A stretch of DNA of 64,000 bases, taken from contig NZ_FNDK01000004.1 of assembly GCF_900099605.1 (NCBI RefSeq), positions 1 through 64,000 of the forward strand, given 5' to 3'. A program made the position numbers and the translations under genes. Of the stretch, positions 53,776 through 63,552 are shown piece by piece. Source of the DNA: Alteribacillus persepolensis (GTDB lineage Bacteria > Bacillota > Bacilli > Bacillales > Marinococcaceae). The notes under the pieces are model-generated. The model was not told the origin of the DNA and searched no databases. It saw only the letters and a list, made by a program, of their open reading frames with translations. The first letter of the stretch is position 1. Each line of letters starts with the position of its first letter.

Positions 53776-54747
53776 ATGATGAAACAGCAAATTATCAAAG
53801 CAATCGAAGCGTACCAGGTCATCTATATATATCGTCATGAAAGGCCTGATCCGGATGCGATTGGTTCGCAAGCCGGACTTGCCGCATTAATTAAAGCAAA
53901 TTATCCGGAAAAACAAGTTGTTTTGATGGGAGAAGATGATGAGTCCATGCATTTTCTTGCTCGAATGAACAAAGACACCGATGAAAAGCCGTCCGGTGAT
54001 GCACTCGTTATTGTTTGCGATACTGCCAACACCGAACGCATTGATGGAGAGGGCTCAGAAGATGGCGGGAAACGCATAAAGATTGACCACCATCCAGAAG
54101 TCGAATCATACGGAGATATTTCCTGGGTACAAACTGAATCCAGTTCGACATGTGAAATGCTTGTTGGATTAGCCTTGGAGGGCGAAAGTGTTTTCAAGTG
54201 GCAGATTCCAGCGGACGCCGCCAGGCTGCTGTATGCAGGGATTGTAGGAGACACGGGGCGCTTTCAGTTTTCTAACACAACACCAGAAACACTTCGGTGC
54301 GCAGCGGAAATGCTTGAATACGATTTTGATGCTGCTGAATTAATTACGAGGTTTTATAAAAGCGAAGAAAAACTGGTTCGCTTTCGAGGAGAAGTATTAA
54401 CAAACTTCACCTTAACCGGAAACGGCCTCGGATATATGTATATCACCAATGATATGCTTGAGCGTTACCGGTTGACTGTCAATGAATCTTCTGCAGTCAT
54501 TAATTCATTTTCAGATACAGAAGGACTGAAAGCATGGGTGTTTTTTGTTGAGGATACAGAAAATCAGAACTACCGAGTCAGGCTGCGCTCCAAAGGACCT
54601 GTCATTAACGAAGTAGCCCAAAATCATAATGGAGGCGGCCATCCCATGGCTTCCGGGGCAAAAGCCAAAGATAAAAAAGAAACGGAAGATATATTAGAAG
54701 AGCTGGATATGCTGTGCAAAAGTTACAAAGAAACTCCGGACAAATAA
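53776..54747 (+). CDS. nrnA: NrnA, DHH-family nanoRNase / pAp phosphatase
   Basis: A 323-residue DHH-DHHA1 phosphoesterase that degrades 2-5-nt RNAs and dephosphorylates 3'-phosphoadenosine 5'-phosphate. Metal motifs are YRHERPDPDAIGSQAGL, VIVCDTANTERI, the DHH motif KIDHHPEVE and AGIVGDTGRFQF. The DHHA1 domain ends in NGGGHPMASGA. B. subtilis NrnA is 313. ATG 53776 or 53779 follows GAAAGGAAGAG. A hairpin covers the stop codon (54732-54761). Confidence 0.95.
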   Translation: MMKQQIIKAIEAYQVIYIYRHERPDPDAIGSQAGLAALIKANYPEKQVVLMGEDDESMHFLARMNKDTDEKPSGDALVIVCDTANTERIDGEGSEDGGKRIKIDHHPEVESYGDISWVQTESSSTCEMLVGLALEGESVFKWQIPADAARLLYAGIVGDTGRFQFSNTTPETLRCAAEMLEYDFDAAELITRFYKSEEKLVRFRGEVLTNFTLTGNGLGYMYITNDMLERYRLTVNESSAVINSFSDTEGLKAWVFFVEDTENQNYRVRLRSKGPVINEVAQNHNGGGHPMASGAKAKDKKETEDILEELDMLCKSYKETPDK

Positions 54748-54782
54748 TATCGTCCGGAGTTGTAATACTGAGCGTATGCATG

Positions 54783-54992
54783 CTAGTCTCTTTTATTTGC
54801 TGGAATAAACCATGAGCCTAGATCGGTTTTATCTTCATAAACTGCAATTTGCTGCTTTTCGAGCTCTTTTCGAATCATGGCAGAAACTTCTTGTGACTCT
54901 GCAAAGGCAGAGTATCCCGCTTTAATCTTTTCCACTTTCTGAAGCGCCATTTCTTTCCGGTTCATTACCATTTCTTTGCCTGTTAAATCCAT
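54783..54992 (-). CDS. Small YtzJ-like protein (69 aa)
   Basis: A 69-residue charged protein starting MDLTGKEMVMNRKEMALQKV and ending DLGSWFIPANKRD. It contains Lys/Glu helices and no membrane span. GAGGAGGTG directly upstream marks ATG 54992 as the start. Its place between nrnA and ytrI matches B. subtilis ytzJ in position and size, but I cannot verify the sequence relation by eye. It may be part of the ytrH-ytrI sporulation unit, 130 bp downstream of ytrI. Confidence 0.65.
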   Translation of the reverse strand: MDLTGKEMVMNRKEMALQKVEKIKAGYSAFAESQEVSAMIRKELEKQQIAVYEDKTDLGSWFIPANKRD

Positions 54993-55124
54993 CACGAACA
55001 CCTCCTCGAAGTAAATGGCAGTAGAAGAAGGGGGATTTGAGTACAAAAGGATACTTTTTATTATACAGAAATTTTCCTCATTTGTATTGTGTGGTTATGA
55101 AAAAATTCTAAAAATGGTCGTCCC

Positions 55125-55628
55125 TTATTCATGTACACGGATTCTCAGATATATTTCCAGGGTAGTGTAAATGTACATTTCTTGCATATGAAGTTTATAT
55201 TCATTGTCGCCGACTTGGTACGTTTTATTTTCAATCGCGTTTTTTATTAGTTCCTTTCCTTCTACTGCACTTTCGATATTTTTATTTTGGAGGAATTTTA
55301 CTTCATCTTCGACTTGTTGTTTCAACTCATACAGAGCAAGCTCGTTTAAGCGTAGTTTGTTTTCATTGGTAAAATGAACAGCTGTCTCTTGAATCGTTAA
55401 TTTTTTTTCATTTTCTTCATTTAATTTCTTTTCCTCGCTGCGCAGGATTTCAATCTGTTCTTGTTGATCTTCGATTTGAATGCGCTGCTTGTTGATTTCA
55501 ATCACCAATTCTTCATGAAGAGCCCCGAACTGAAATAGAAAAAATGCCCAGCCGCCAAGTGATCCAATGGCAACGCCTGCAAAAAAACGCTGCCATCCCG
55601 GGCGCCGGTAATACGGGGGGATTCTCAT
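55125..55628 (-). CDS. ytrI: Sporulation membrane protein YtrI
   Basis: A 167-residue protein. A basic N-terminus MRIPPYYRRPGWQRFFAGVA leads to one membrane span (AGVAIGSLGGWAFFLFQFGA), followed by a coiled coil (about 38-110, IEINKQRIQIEDQQEQIEIL) and a small C-terminal domain. B. subtilis YtrI is a sigma-E-controlled protein needed for efficient sporulation. I chose ATG 55628, which overlaps the ytrH stop by ATGA; CAGGAGCAG lies upstream. Cotranscribed with ytrH. Confidence 0.9.
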   Translation of the reverse strand: MRIPPYYRRPGWQRFFAGVAIGSLGGWAFFLFQFGALHEELVIEINKQRIQIEDQQEQIEILRSEEKKLNEENEKKLTIQETAVHFTNENKLRLNELALYELKQQVEDEVKFLQNKNIESAVEGKELIKNAIENKTYQVGDNEYKLHMQEMYIYTTLEIYLRIRVHE

Positions 55629-55963
55629 GGAGTGATCTGCTCCTGAGTAATCCATTGAATCAGTAATGTGCCTAGGTTTGCCCCGCCAAGAGCGGCACAG
55701 ATCATAGCTAGTGTTTTGAAAATGTCAGCATGTGTCCCAGCCAGCAGGCCGCGTTCTAGGGATGTAATCGCATCAAATGTTCCTCCTATCGCAGCAACCA
55801 ATGCCCATATTTTCAAACTGGCAGCTAAATCGTGAATAGTAGAAAGCGGGGGTTTACCAATTAACAATGCTCCCATTCCGCCAATGATAGACCCACCGAT
55901 GATGACACCGAATGCAACAAAAAAATCCATAATTAAGGTTCCGGCAAATTCACGGCTTATCAC
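55625..55963 (-). CDS. ytrH: Sporulation membrane protein YtrH
   Basis: A 112-residue Gly/Ala-rich membrane protein with three spans (IMDFFVAFGVIIGGSIIGGM, LKIWALVAAIGGTFDAITSL, LAMICAALGGANLGTLLIQW). It matches B. subtilis YtrH, produced in the mother cell under sigma-E and required for efficient sporulation. The start is GTG 55963 with GAAGGGGG upstream. It heads ytrH-ytrI and diverges from dnaE. A sigma-E-like box is not convincing. Confidence 0.9.
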   Translation of the reverse strand: MISREFAGTLIMDFFVAFGVIIGGSIIGGMGALLIGKPPLSTIHDLAASLKIWALVAAIGGTFDAITSLERGLLAGTHADIFKTLAMICAALGGANLGTLLIQWITQEQITP

Positions 55964-56119
55964 AAAAATTCCCCCTTCCTGGGTTTGAGAAACCTTCTTA
56001 TATCAAATATAAGACAAGGGTGAAAGTGATATGCTTGTTTTCAGCGGAAAAGCCCTTCATACTTATTAGTAAGGCGGCTAAGCGAAACAGATCGGAAGAG
56101 ATAAAAAGGAGAAGCTGTG

Positions 56120-59100
56120 ATGGAATTCATTCATTTGCACACGCATACCGAATATAGTCTGCTTGAAAGTACGGCGAGAATTCGTGATCTTGTCAATAAA
56201 GCGGCTGCATGCAACATGCCGGCTCTTGCAATTACCGATAAAAACAACATGCACGGTGTGATTCCTTTTTATAAACAGTGCAAACAAAAGAGCATAAAGC
56301 CTATTATTGGATTAGAGCTATGGTTAAGAGGAATTGTATTGCCAGGAGAATTTCCGATTGTGCTGCTGGCTGAAAATGATAAAGGATATAAGCATTTACT
56401 GGCATTAGCGACAATGAAACAAACAAACCAGTCGATGGAATTTCAGGACTGTCTGCCTTTTTTAAGTAATTGTTTTGTTATTGTGCCTTTTTCTGATAGT
56501 GAGGTAACAGAAGCCTTGCGCGCAAATGATAATTCAAGTGCTGAAAGTGTGCTGTCGCACTATGCAGATTATGTTGACAGCAGACGTTTATATATAGAAA
56601 AACAGCCTGTATATAAAGAGCGGTCGCTTTTGCAGCAAGTAGAAGCGTTAGGAGAGCGCCATCACGTGCCATTTGTTGCCGGAAATAATATACACATGAC
56701 CGAGGCAAGCGAAAAAAATGGCGTTTTTGCATTACAAGCCATTGCAGAGGGAAAAGCGTTAAAGGACATAAAAAGTGATAAAAAAGAAAGAGGATGGGGG
56801 CACTTTCTATCCCCAGAAGAAATAGACCAGGCATTTGCTAATGATACGACGGCTGTTTACCATACTGCTGAAATAGCCGGCCAGTGTCATATCACCATTG
56901 ATTTTGAAAAAAGGCTGCTTCCTAAGTATCCCCTCCCTCACAGCCAAAGCGCTGCTGAAACATTAGAAGTGTATTGCCAACAAGGTGCACAACAGAGATA
57001 TGACGTGATGACAGACGACATACAAGCTCGTTTGAATGAAGAGCTCGCAGTGATTCATCGTATGGGATTTGATGATTATTTTTTAATTGTCGCTGATTTT
57101 GTGTCGTATGCAAAGGGAAATGGTATGTTAGTAGGACCGGGCCGGGGGTCGGCTGCAGGATCTTTGGTCGCTTATACTTTAGGAATTACCGATGTTGACC
57201 CGTTAAAGCACGGTCTTTTGTTTGAACGTTTTTTAAATCCAGAACGCGTGACGATGCCTGATATCGATATTGATTTTCCTGATTACAGACGGGATGAAGT
57301 CATTCGTTATGTTGCAGACAAATACGGAAGAGACCGGGTGGCACAAATAGTCACGTTTGGAACGTTCGGTGCGCGTGCAGCGATAAGAGACGCTGGACGT
57401 ATTATGGAAGTTCCGCAAGCGTTAATTGATAAGCTGGCTCAACTTGTGCCGCAGGCCCCGCAAATGACACTAGCCAGAGCGTATCAAGAAGAGGAAGCGT
57501 TTCGCGTTTTTGTGGAGCGGGAATCAACAGCACAAGCTGTATTGAAAACGGCACAGCACATAGAAGGACTGCCTCGTCATACATCTGTTCATGCTGCGGG
57601 GGTTGTTATAAGCGAAAACGTTCTTACCGAACATGTGCCGCTGATGGGACAAGACAATGATGATTTATTTTTAACCCAATATCCAATGGAAGACTTAGAA
57701 GGTATTGGATTACTGAAAATGGATTTTCTTGGTTTGAAAAATTTAAGTTTGCTTGAACGTATTACGAAAACGATTCGCTATCAAGAGCGTGTACAGATTG
57801 ACTTGCGTGAGCTCCCGATGGATGATGAGAAAACTTATGCAATGCTTGCTAGAGGAGATACAAGCGGTGTGTTTCAGCTGGAGTCTGATGGCATGCGTAA
57901 TGCGCTTCGGACGATTCAGCCGGAGACACTTGAAGATATTGCGGCTGTAAATGCTTTATACCGGCCGGGACCTATGGAAAACATTTCTGTTTATGCTGAA
58001 AGAAAAAACGGCAGTGCGCATCCGACGTATCCGCATGAAAGTTTACAGCCTATTTTGTCTTCAACATACGGAGTCATTATCTATCAAGAACAAATTATGC
58101 AAATAGCATCTGTGATGGCTGGTTATTCATTTGGAGAAGCGGATTTGCTAAGAAGAGCAGTAAGCAAGAAGAAGCGTGAAGTGCTCGAAGAAGAACGGCA
58201 GCGTTTTGTAAAAGGTGCTTTGCAAAACGGTTTTTCCAAACAAGATGCCGCCCGAGTATATGACGTCATTGTCCGTTTTGCCGATTATGGATTTAACCGG
58301 TCCCATGCTGTTGCTTACAGCTTTATCGCCTATCAGCTCGCTTACTTAAAAGCCCATTACTCTTCGTACTTTTACGCCTCCTTGTTGTCTATAAACATGA
58401 CACAGCAAACGAAACTGTCTATGTATATAAGGGAAGCAAAACAGCAGGGACTTACAATTGAACGACCTTCGATTCATAAAAGTGAAGCGGGATTTTATGC
58501 GGATCATCACTGCATTTACTTTGGTCTGCTCGCGGTGAAACAAGTAAACAGCCGCTTGGTGCGTGCCATCGCAGAAGAAAGAAAAAATGGACGCTTTACA
58601 GACATGGTGGATTTTCTCATGCGGATAGATCGAAGCGTTGTAAATCGAGGAGCACTAGAATCGTTAATTAAAGCAGGGGCTTTTGACGATTTTCGAGAAC
58701 ACCGTGCAATGATGCTTGCCTCTATCGACCGCGCGTTAGAATTTACAGAGTTTCAAAAAGATCTTGGTGAGCTTATTACAGACGGAGATTATGATTTTCG
58801 TTACGTGCAAACGGAGCCGTTTACGGAAATAGAAGCACTTGAAGCAGAAAAAGACGCGACTGGATTTTATTTAAGCGGTCATCCATTAAACCGGTATAAA
58901 AGAGTGCTCGCTCCGTTTCAAGTTGTTCCTTTATATGAACGCTTTCTGCCGGCAGGTTTTTTCTGGATTGCCGGGGTAGTGGAAGAATATAAGCAAGTAC
59001 GAACAAAAACCGGACAATCAATGGCGTTTCTCACAGTGACAGATGGAACGGGGGATGTGGACATTGTTGTGTTTCCAAGTGTGTATCGAACATTAAAAGG

Positions 59101-59455
59101 GAAGCTGGATGAGTCCACATCCATTTTAGTGTATGGGAGACAAGATCGCCACAGCCGCTATAATAAGATGATTGCTAACGAGTTTGTCAGCTTAGAAGAG
59201 CTGCAAAAGCAGGAAAACCTCGTGTTATTCTTGAAAATAACAGAAGATAAAGATGCAAGAAGTACTGCCGGGGCAGTAAAAAGTATATTAAAGAGGCATC
59301 CTGGCGGAGTACAGGTATATCTCGTTTATGAAACAAATCAGAAAGTCATTAAATTGAATGACTCGTTTCGCACGAATGGAGGAGAAGGCTGTTTACGAGA
59401 GTTAGAAAGTGTATTAGGCGCAGAATTTGTCGTTTTAAAGGAAAGCAAAGGGTGA
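56120..59455 (+). CDS. dnaE: DNA polymerase III subunit alpha DnaE
   Basis: A 1111-residue C-family polymerase, the lagging-strand initiating polymerase that works with PolC in Bacillus (B. subtilis DnaE 1115). The PHP domain starts HLHTHTEYSLLESTARI. The palm has GPGRGSAAGSLVAYTLGITD and the catalytic carboxylates in PDIDIDFPDYRR (Asp381 and Asp383). The thumb/fingers part has HAAGVVIS, ALYRPGPMENI and FNRSHAVAYSFIAYQLAY. The C-terminal OB domain is FFWIAGVVEEYKQVRTKTG. I chose ATG 56120 with AAAAGGAG 8 bases upstream; GTG 56117 is an alternative. Confidence 0.97.
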   Translation: MEFIHLHTHTEYSLLESTARIRDLVNKAAACNMPALAITDKNNMHGVIPFYKQCKQKSIKPIIGLELWLRGIVLPGEFPIVLLAENDKGYKHLLALATMKQTNQSMEFQDCLPFLSNCFVIVPFSDSEVTEALRANDNSSAESVLSHYADYVDSRRLYIEKQPVYKERSLLQQVEALGERHHVPFVAGNNIHMTEASEKNGVFALQAIAEGKALKDIKSDKKERGWGHFLSPEEIDQAFANDTTAVYHTAEIAGQCHITIDFEKRLLPKYPLPHSQSAAETLEVYCQQGAQQRYDVMTDDIQARLNEELAVIHRMGFDDYFLIVADFVSYAKGNGMLVGPGRGSAAGSLVAYTLGITDVDPLKHGLLFERFLNPERVTMPDIDIDFPDYRRDEVIRYVADKYGRDRVAQIVTFGTFGARAAIRDAGRIMEVPQALIDKLAQLVPQAPQMTLARAYQEEEAFRVFVERESTAQAVLKTAQHIEGLPRHTSVHAAGVVISENVLTEHVPLMGQDNDDLFLTQYPMEDLEGIGLLKMDFLGLKNLSLLERITKTIRYQERVQIDLRELPMDDEKTYAMLARGDTSGVFQLESDGMRNALRTIQPETLEDIAAVNALYRPGPMENISVYAERKNGSAHPTYPHESLQPILSSTYGVIIYQEQIMQIASVMAGYSFGEADLLRRAVSKKKREVLEEERQRFVKGALQNGFSKQDAARVYDVIVRFADYGFNRSHAVAYSFIAYQLAYLKAHYSSYFYASLLSINMTQQTKLSMYIREAKQQGLTIERPSIHKSEAGFYADHHCIYFGLLAVKQVNSRLVRAIAEERKNGRFTDMVDFLMRIDRSVVNRGALESLIKAGAFDDFREHRAMMLASIDRALEFTEFQKDLGELITDGDYDFRYVQTEPFTEIEALEAEKDATGFYLSGHPLNRYKRVLAPFQVVPLYERFLPAGFFWIAGVVEEYKQVRTKTGQSMAFLTVTDGTGDVDIVVFPSVYRTLKGKLDESTSILVYGRQDRHSRYNKMIANEFVSLEELQKQENLVLFLKITEDKDARSTAGAVKSILKRHPGGVQVYLVYETNQKVIKLNDSFRTNGGEGCLRELESVLGAEFVVLKESKG

Positions 59456-59569
59456 ACATGTCTATTTCATCTGTTATAATAAGATAAGTTTTGCATTAGT
59501 TCTGATAATATGTTTATTTTATAGTAACGAAGAATTTGTACGGATGAAGAAATAAGGAGAGTGGAGATT

Positions 59570-60808
59570 TTGCCAACGACTAGAGAAGAAGCCTTACATG
59601 TCCATAAGGAGAACCAAGGAAAACTTGAATCAAAGTCAAAAGTCCCGGTTAGAAATGCAAAAGATTTAAGTTTAGCATATTCTCCTGGGGTCGCTGAACC
59701 TTGTAAAGCTATTTTTGATGACAAACAAAAAGTATTTGACTATACAATGAAAGGCAATATGGTTGCTGTTGTTTCAGATGGTACTGCTGTGCTTGGGCTT
59801 GGAAACATTGGGCCGGAAGCGGCTCTGCCTGTTATGGAAGGGAAAGCAGTGCTGTTCAAATCATTTGCAGGTGTAGATGCATTCCCTGTTTGCCTGGATA
59901 CAACAGAGGTTGACCGCATTGTAGAAACAGTGAAGTTGATGGAGCCTACGTTTGGCGGGGTGAATTTGGAGGATATTGCAGCGCCGAACTGCTTTATTAT
60001 TGAAGAAAGACTAAAGAAAGAAACGAACATTCCTGTTTTTCATGATGACCAGCATGGTACAGCAATTGTAACCGCGGCAGGACTTATTAATGCTTTAAAA
60101 GTAAATGGCAAGTCGCTCTCGGAAATGAAAATAGTTGTCAATGGAGCAGGTTCAGCTGGCATTGCGATTATTAAGCTGCTGGATCGTATGGGTGTGCGTG
60201 ACATCATTCTATGTGATTCTAAAGGCGCTATTTATGAAGGCAGAACGTATGGCATGAATGACGTAAAAGATGAAGTGGCGAAGTTTACAAACAAAGATAA
60301 AGCAGAAGGAAACTTGGAAGATGTTATTCAAAACACAGATGTCTTTATCGGTGTGTCCGTTGCCGGCGCCCTAACGAAAGAAATGGTGCAGTCGATGAAT
60401 GATGATCCAATTATTTTTGCAATGGCAAATCCAGATCCGGAAATTATGCCAGATGATGCCAAAGAAGCGGGAGCAAAAGTGATTGGCACTGGCCGTTCGG
60501 ACTTTCCTAACCAAGTAAACAACGTGCTTGCCTTCCCTGGAATCTTCCGTGGAGCGTTGGATGTAAATGCTACTATTATTAATGAAGAGATGAAAGAAGC
60601 GGCTGTGTATGCTATCGCGGATTTGATTGACGAAGACGGCCTTTCTGCTGATTACGTCATTCCAGCACCATTTGATGCCCGTGTTGCACCTGCGGTGGCA
60701 GCTTCTGTAGCCAAAGCGGCAATGGAAACAGGAGTAGCCCGCAAAAATGTCAATCCGGACGAAGTGGCAGAGAAAACAGCGCGCTTGTCCATTATTGATA
60801 AGGAGTAA
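59570..60808 (+). CDS. ytsJ: NAD(P)-dependent malic enzyme YtsJ
   Basis: A 412-residue malic enzyme that decarboxylates malate to pyruvate; B. subtilis YtsJ (410) is the NADP-preferring one. It has SLAYSPGVAEPCK, GNMVAVVSDGTAVLGLGNIG, VFHDDQHGTAIVTAAGL with the metal-binding Asp residues, and the Rossmann loop VVNGAGSAGIAIIKLL. PIIFAMANPDPEI and TGRSDFPNQVNNVLAFPGIF follow. I chose TTG 59570 (PTTREEALHVHK) because B. subtilis YtsJ begins at the same point; GTG 59561 is in frame but falls inside the AAGGAGAGTGGAG ribosome binding site. Confidence 0.95.
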   Translation: MPTTREEALHVHKENQGKLESKSKVPVRNAKDLSLAYSPGVAEPCKAIFDDKQKVFDYTMKGNMVAVVSDGTAVLGLGNIGPEAALPVMEGKAVLFKSFAGVDAFPVCLDTTEVDRIVETVKLMEPTFGGVNLEDIAAPNCFIIEERLKKETNIPVFHDDQHGTAIVTAAGLINALKVNGKSLSEMKIVVNGAGSAGIAIIKLLDRMGVRDIILCDSKGAIYEGRTYGMNDVKDEVAKFTNKDKAEGNLEDVIQNTDVFIGVSVAGALTKEMVQSMNDDPIIFAMANPDPEIMPDDAKEAGAKVIGTGRSDFPNQVNNVLAFPGIFRGALDVNATIINEEMKEAAVYAIADLIDEDGLSADYVIPAPFDARVAPAVAASVAKAAMETGVARKNVNPDEVAEKTARLSIIDKE

Positions 60809-60958
60809 AGCGGACAGAGCAATAAAAAGAAACAGTTGATAAACGTTTATCCGGAAGTGAGCGATCGTCGTTAAGTCGGTCGCTTCTCTGTTCCGTATAA
60901 GCATACAATGTTCCTCTAGAGAATAAGGAAAGCGGCAAGTTTTTGTTTGTATACATGT

Positions 60959-60987
60959 TTGTCAAGAGGCAATAATGCATATAGAAT
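60959..60987 (+). promoter_or_regulatory. Candidate promoter for accDA
   Basis: TTGTCA (60959-60964), 17 bp, TAGAAT (60982-60987). The 317-bp gap before accD also holds a GC-rich stem (60855-60885, GAGCGATCG and CGGTCGCTT) after ytsJ without a T run. I saw no FapR-like operator. Confidence 0.55.
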
Positions 60988-61125
60988 AACAGCAACGCCT
61001 TTTCATTCTCCTGAGGCAGAGATGTTTATGATAAAATTGGTACAAGCGTTTCAGCTAAACAGGCAACACAACATCGATAACAGTTGAAATACAATAATAG
61101 TACAGTTAGCAAAGAAGGTGTCCTC

Positions 61126-61983
61126 GTGTTAAAAGATTTCTTCAATAAAAAAAGAAAATACGCGAAGGTTCCATCCGAACGCCAGCAGCCGCCTGCAATG
61201 AGTCAAGGTGTAATGACCAAGTGCCCGCAGTGTAAGACAATTGTCTATACAAAAGAGTTAAAAAAACACCAAATGATTTGTGTTAACTGCGGACATCACT
61301 TGCCTATGACTGCATATGAACGAATTCATTCCTTAATAGAAGAAGGAACATTTGTAGAATACGATGCAGACATAACGTCTCAAGACCCTTTATCTTTTCC
61401 AGAGTACGAACAAAAGCTGGAAAAAGACCGCCAGAAAACACAATTAAATGAGGCTGTCGTAACAGGTGAAGGGGAAATGGACGGATCATTGGTAGTGATT
61501 GGCGTGATGGACCAACGTTTTCGAATGGGCAGTATGGGATCGGCTGTAGGAGAAAAAATCACACGAGCTATTGAACGAGCGCTAGAAAAAGAACGGCCAT
61601 TCATTTTATTTACTGCTTCGGGCGGTGCACGTATGCAAGAGGGTGTATTAAGCCTTATGCAAATGGCAAAAACAAGTGCTGCACTGAAAAAGCTGGAGGA
61701 AGCAGGACTATTGTTTATATCGGTAATGACGCATCCGACCACTGGCGGTGTATCGGCTAGTTTTGCTTCATTAGGTGATTATAATTTTGCCGAACCGAAA
61801 GCGTTGATAGGTTTCGCGGGCCGAAGAATTATTGAGCAAACGATTCGCCAGGAATTACCAGAAGACTTCCAAACAGCTGAGTTTTTATTAAAGCACGGTC
61901 AGCTTGACCGGGTAGTACCTCGAGATGAAATGAAGCAGACATTATCCACTGTTTTAGATTTGCATGGATACAAGTCACAGTAG
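61126..61983 (+). CDS. accD: Acetyl-CoA carboxylase carboxyltransferase subunit beta
   Basis: A 285-residue subunit of the AccAD carboxyltransferase making malonyl-CoA, the first step of fatty acid synthesis. It has the N-terminal C4 zinc finger ([12 protein letters not shown] and MICVNCGHH) at about 28-50, and the crotonase-fold core with [19 protein letters not shown] and [20 protein letters not shown] chose GTG 61126 ([11 protein letters not shown]) with AAGAAGGTG upstream, as in B. subtilis; an in-frame ATG 14 codons earlier lacks a ribosome binding site. accA follows after 18 bp. Confidence 0.95.
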   Translation: MLKDFFNKKRKYAKVPSERQQPPAMSQGVMTKCPQCKTIVYTKELKKHQMICVNCGHHLPMTAYERIHSLIEEGTFVEYDADITSQDPLSFPEYEQKLEKDRQKTQLNEAVVTGEGEMDGSLVVIGVMDQRFRMGSMGSAVGEKITRAIERALEKERPFILFTASGGARMQEGVLSLMQMAKTSAALKKLEEAGLLFISVMTHPTTGGVSASFASLGDYNFAEPKALIGFAGRRIIEQTIRQELPEDFQTAEFLLKHGQLDRVVPRDEMKQTLSTVLDLHGYKSQ

Positions 61984-62001
61984 CAAAGGTGGTGAAAAAG
62001 G

Positions 62002-62982
62002 ATGCACAGTTACTTGCCATTTGAAAAACCAGTCGTGGAGCTTCGCGATAAAATAGATGAATTGAAGTCGTTTACAGACGAAAAAGGCATTGATTTAAGC
62101 GGTGAAATAACAAAGCTGGAAGACCGGCTGAAACAGCTGGAGGATGACATCTATGGAAACTTAACACCATGGCAGCGCGTTCAGATTGCAAGACATACCG
62201 AGCGCCCAACCACGTATGATTATATCGGTCATTTGTTTACTGATTTTATCGAGCTTCATGGCGACAGGCTGTATGGGGATGATGAGGCTATTGTAGGAGG
62301 CATTGCCAAATATAAAGGCGAACCAATTACCATTATCGGGCATCAACGCGGGAAGGATACGAAAGAAAACATCCGCCGTAACTTTGGAATGCCGCATCCG
62401 GAAGGGTATCGTAAAGCATTACGTTTAATGAAACAAGCAGAAAAGTTCTTGCGTCCTGTTATTTGTTTCATCGATACAAAAGGTGCCTATCCTGGAAAAG
62501 CAGCAGAAGAAAGAGGACAGAGTGAAGCGATTGCACGCAATTTGTTAGAAATGGCTGGGTTGCGTGTTCCTGTTGTGTGCGTTGTCATTGGAGAAGGCGG
62601 AAGCGGCGGAGCACTTGCACTTGGCGTTGGAAATCATATCCATATGCTTGAGAACTCCACGTATTCTGTCATCTCTCCCGAAGGTGCAGCTGCCTTATTA
62701 TGGAAAGACGCTAATTATGCCAAGCATGCTGCACAAACGATGCGTATTACAGCCCCAGATTTAAAAGAATTAGGTGTCATTGATGAAATGATCACAGAGG
62801 TAAGAGGCGGAGCTCATAAAAACATTGAAGAGCAGGCTCGCTATATTGATGATGTGTTAGAGCAGTCTTTACATAGTTTAAGACAGCAGTCGGACGAAGA
62901 ATTAGTCGAGCAGCGCTATGAAAAGTATAAAAAGATTGGTGAAGTAACCGGTGAAAGCGTTGTCTCCGGTGAACAAGATTAG
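62002..62982 (+). CDS. accA: Acetyl-CoA carboxylase carboxyltransferase subunit alpha
   Basis: A 326-residue partner of AccD that binds carboxybiotin. It has the N-terminal helix [20 protein letters not shown], the hallmark [38 protein letters not shown], and the oxyanion-hole region [20 protein letters not shown] followed by [19 protein letters not shown] 62002 follows AAAGGTGG. It forms an operon with accD and is followed by a hairpin terminator before the pfkA gap. Confidence 0.97.
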   Translation: MHSYLPFEKPVVELRDKIDELKSFTDEKGIDLSGEITKLEDRLKQLEDDIYGNLTPWQRVQIARHTERPTTYDYIGHLFTDFIELHGDRLYGDDEAIVGGIAKYKGEPITIIGHQRGKDTKENIRRNFGMPHPEGYRKALRLMKQAEKFLRPVICFIDTKGAYPGKAAEERGQSEAIARNLLEMAGLRVPVVCVVIGEGGSGGALALGVGNHIHMLENSTYSVISPEGAAALLWKDANYAKHAAQTMRITAPDLKELGVIDEMITEVRGGAHKNIEEQARYIDDVLEQSLHSLRQQSDEELVEQRYEKYKKIGEVTGESVVSGEQD

Positions 62983-63016
62983 TGCTTTCTGATTATTTTC
63001 AGAGAGCACTTTTCTT
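62981..63016 (+). terminator. Terminator after accDA
   Basis: AGTGCTTTCTGA and TCAGAGAGCACT arms overlapping the accA stop, followed by TTTTCTTTG. Confidence 0.75.
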
Positions 63017-63019
63017 TGT

Positions 63020-63265
63020 GTTTTAAATAGATAGAGGTCGTCAGCTTCCGCCATAAGGATTTGCTGACAAGCTGATGTTTTCGTTCTATAAAGTTAGTTA
63101 GGCGTTGCCGGCATCTTCCTCTTTCTGGCTGGATGGCTCTTCAGATTTGCTTGGCGGCGGGCAATGCTTCCATTTTTCCGGCAGCTTACCGCTGCCTGCG
63201 GGGTTTTCAGCTGCTGCTTTTTCCGCTGGTGTCTTCCCGCTGATTGCTGTCAATCAAAGGGGGAG
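63020..63265 (-). repeat. GC-rich dispersed repeat, copy D
   Basis: In reverse orientation this matches copy A: GCGGAAAAAGCAGCAGCTGA against GCGGGAAAAGCAAGAGCTGA, then GAAGCATTGCCCGCCGCCAA against GAAGCCTTGCCCGCGGCAAG, and GAAGAGCCATCCAG. At 63037-63085 a hairpin GTCAGCTT/AAGCTGA lies beside it. It fills the accA-pfkA gap. A 48-codon frame across it is rejected as a gene. Confidence 0.65.
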
Positions 63266-63491
63266 ACAATAAAGCGTGCAAGATATTTACGTCAACATTT
63301 GTATTAGAACTGATTTTTTAAAGCCGCGGCAGGAAAGGATAAAATACTGGCACAGGTGAGTGATGGATGTTATGAACGTGTGGAAGAAAGCTGTATATGT
63401 GCTGTGAAACAGCGTCTGCATGTAAAAAGATTAGCGCTGGCTGAGTGTTCTTTATCAAAAAATGTGAACACGCTGCTCCATGTTTTTTATT

Positions 63492-63520
63492 TTGAAAACA
63501 GAGAAGGAACATGATTTAAT
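63492..63520 (+). promoter_or_regulatory. Promoter for pfkA
   Basis: TTGAAA (63492-63497), 17 bp, TTTAAT (63515-63520), 54 bp upstream of ATG. Between the repeat and this promoter (63266-63491) I see only a possible 14-codon frame at 63363-63407 after GGTGA. Confidence 0.6.
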
Positions 63521-63552
63521 GTAATGAGTGAAAAATGAAACGGTCATAATGA

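Noticed and set aside
55964-56060. Sigma-E promoter before ytrH
   Set aside because: ATATC and TTATATTT blocks are present, but the -10 differs from the sigma-E consensus at several positions, so I do not call it.
63101-63250. 48-codon minus frame starting TTG (TAISGKTPAEK type)
   Set aside because: It lies in repeat copy D, follows a stop codon directly, has no ribosome binding site, and its Ala/Pro/Glu content reflects the GC-rich repeat.
63363-63407. 14-codon frame (MDVMNVWKKAVYVL) upstream of pfkA
   Set aside because: It has a plausible GGTGA in front but lies upstream of the best promoter, and nothing connects it to pfkA control.
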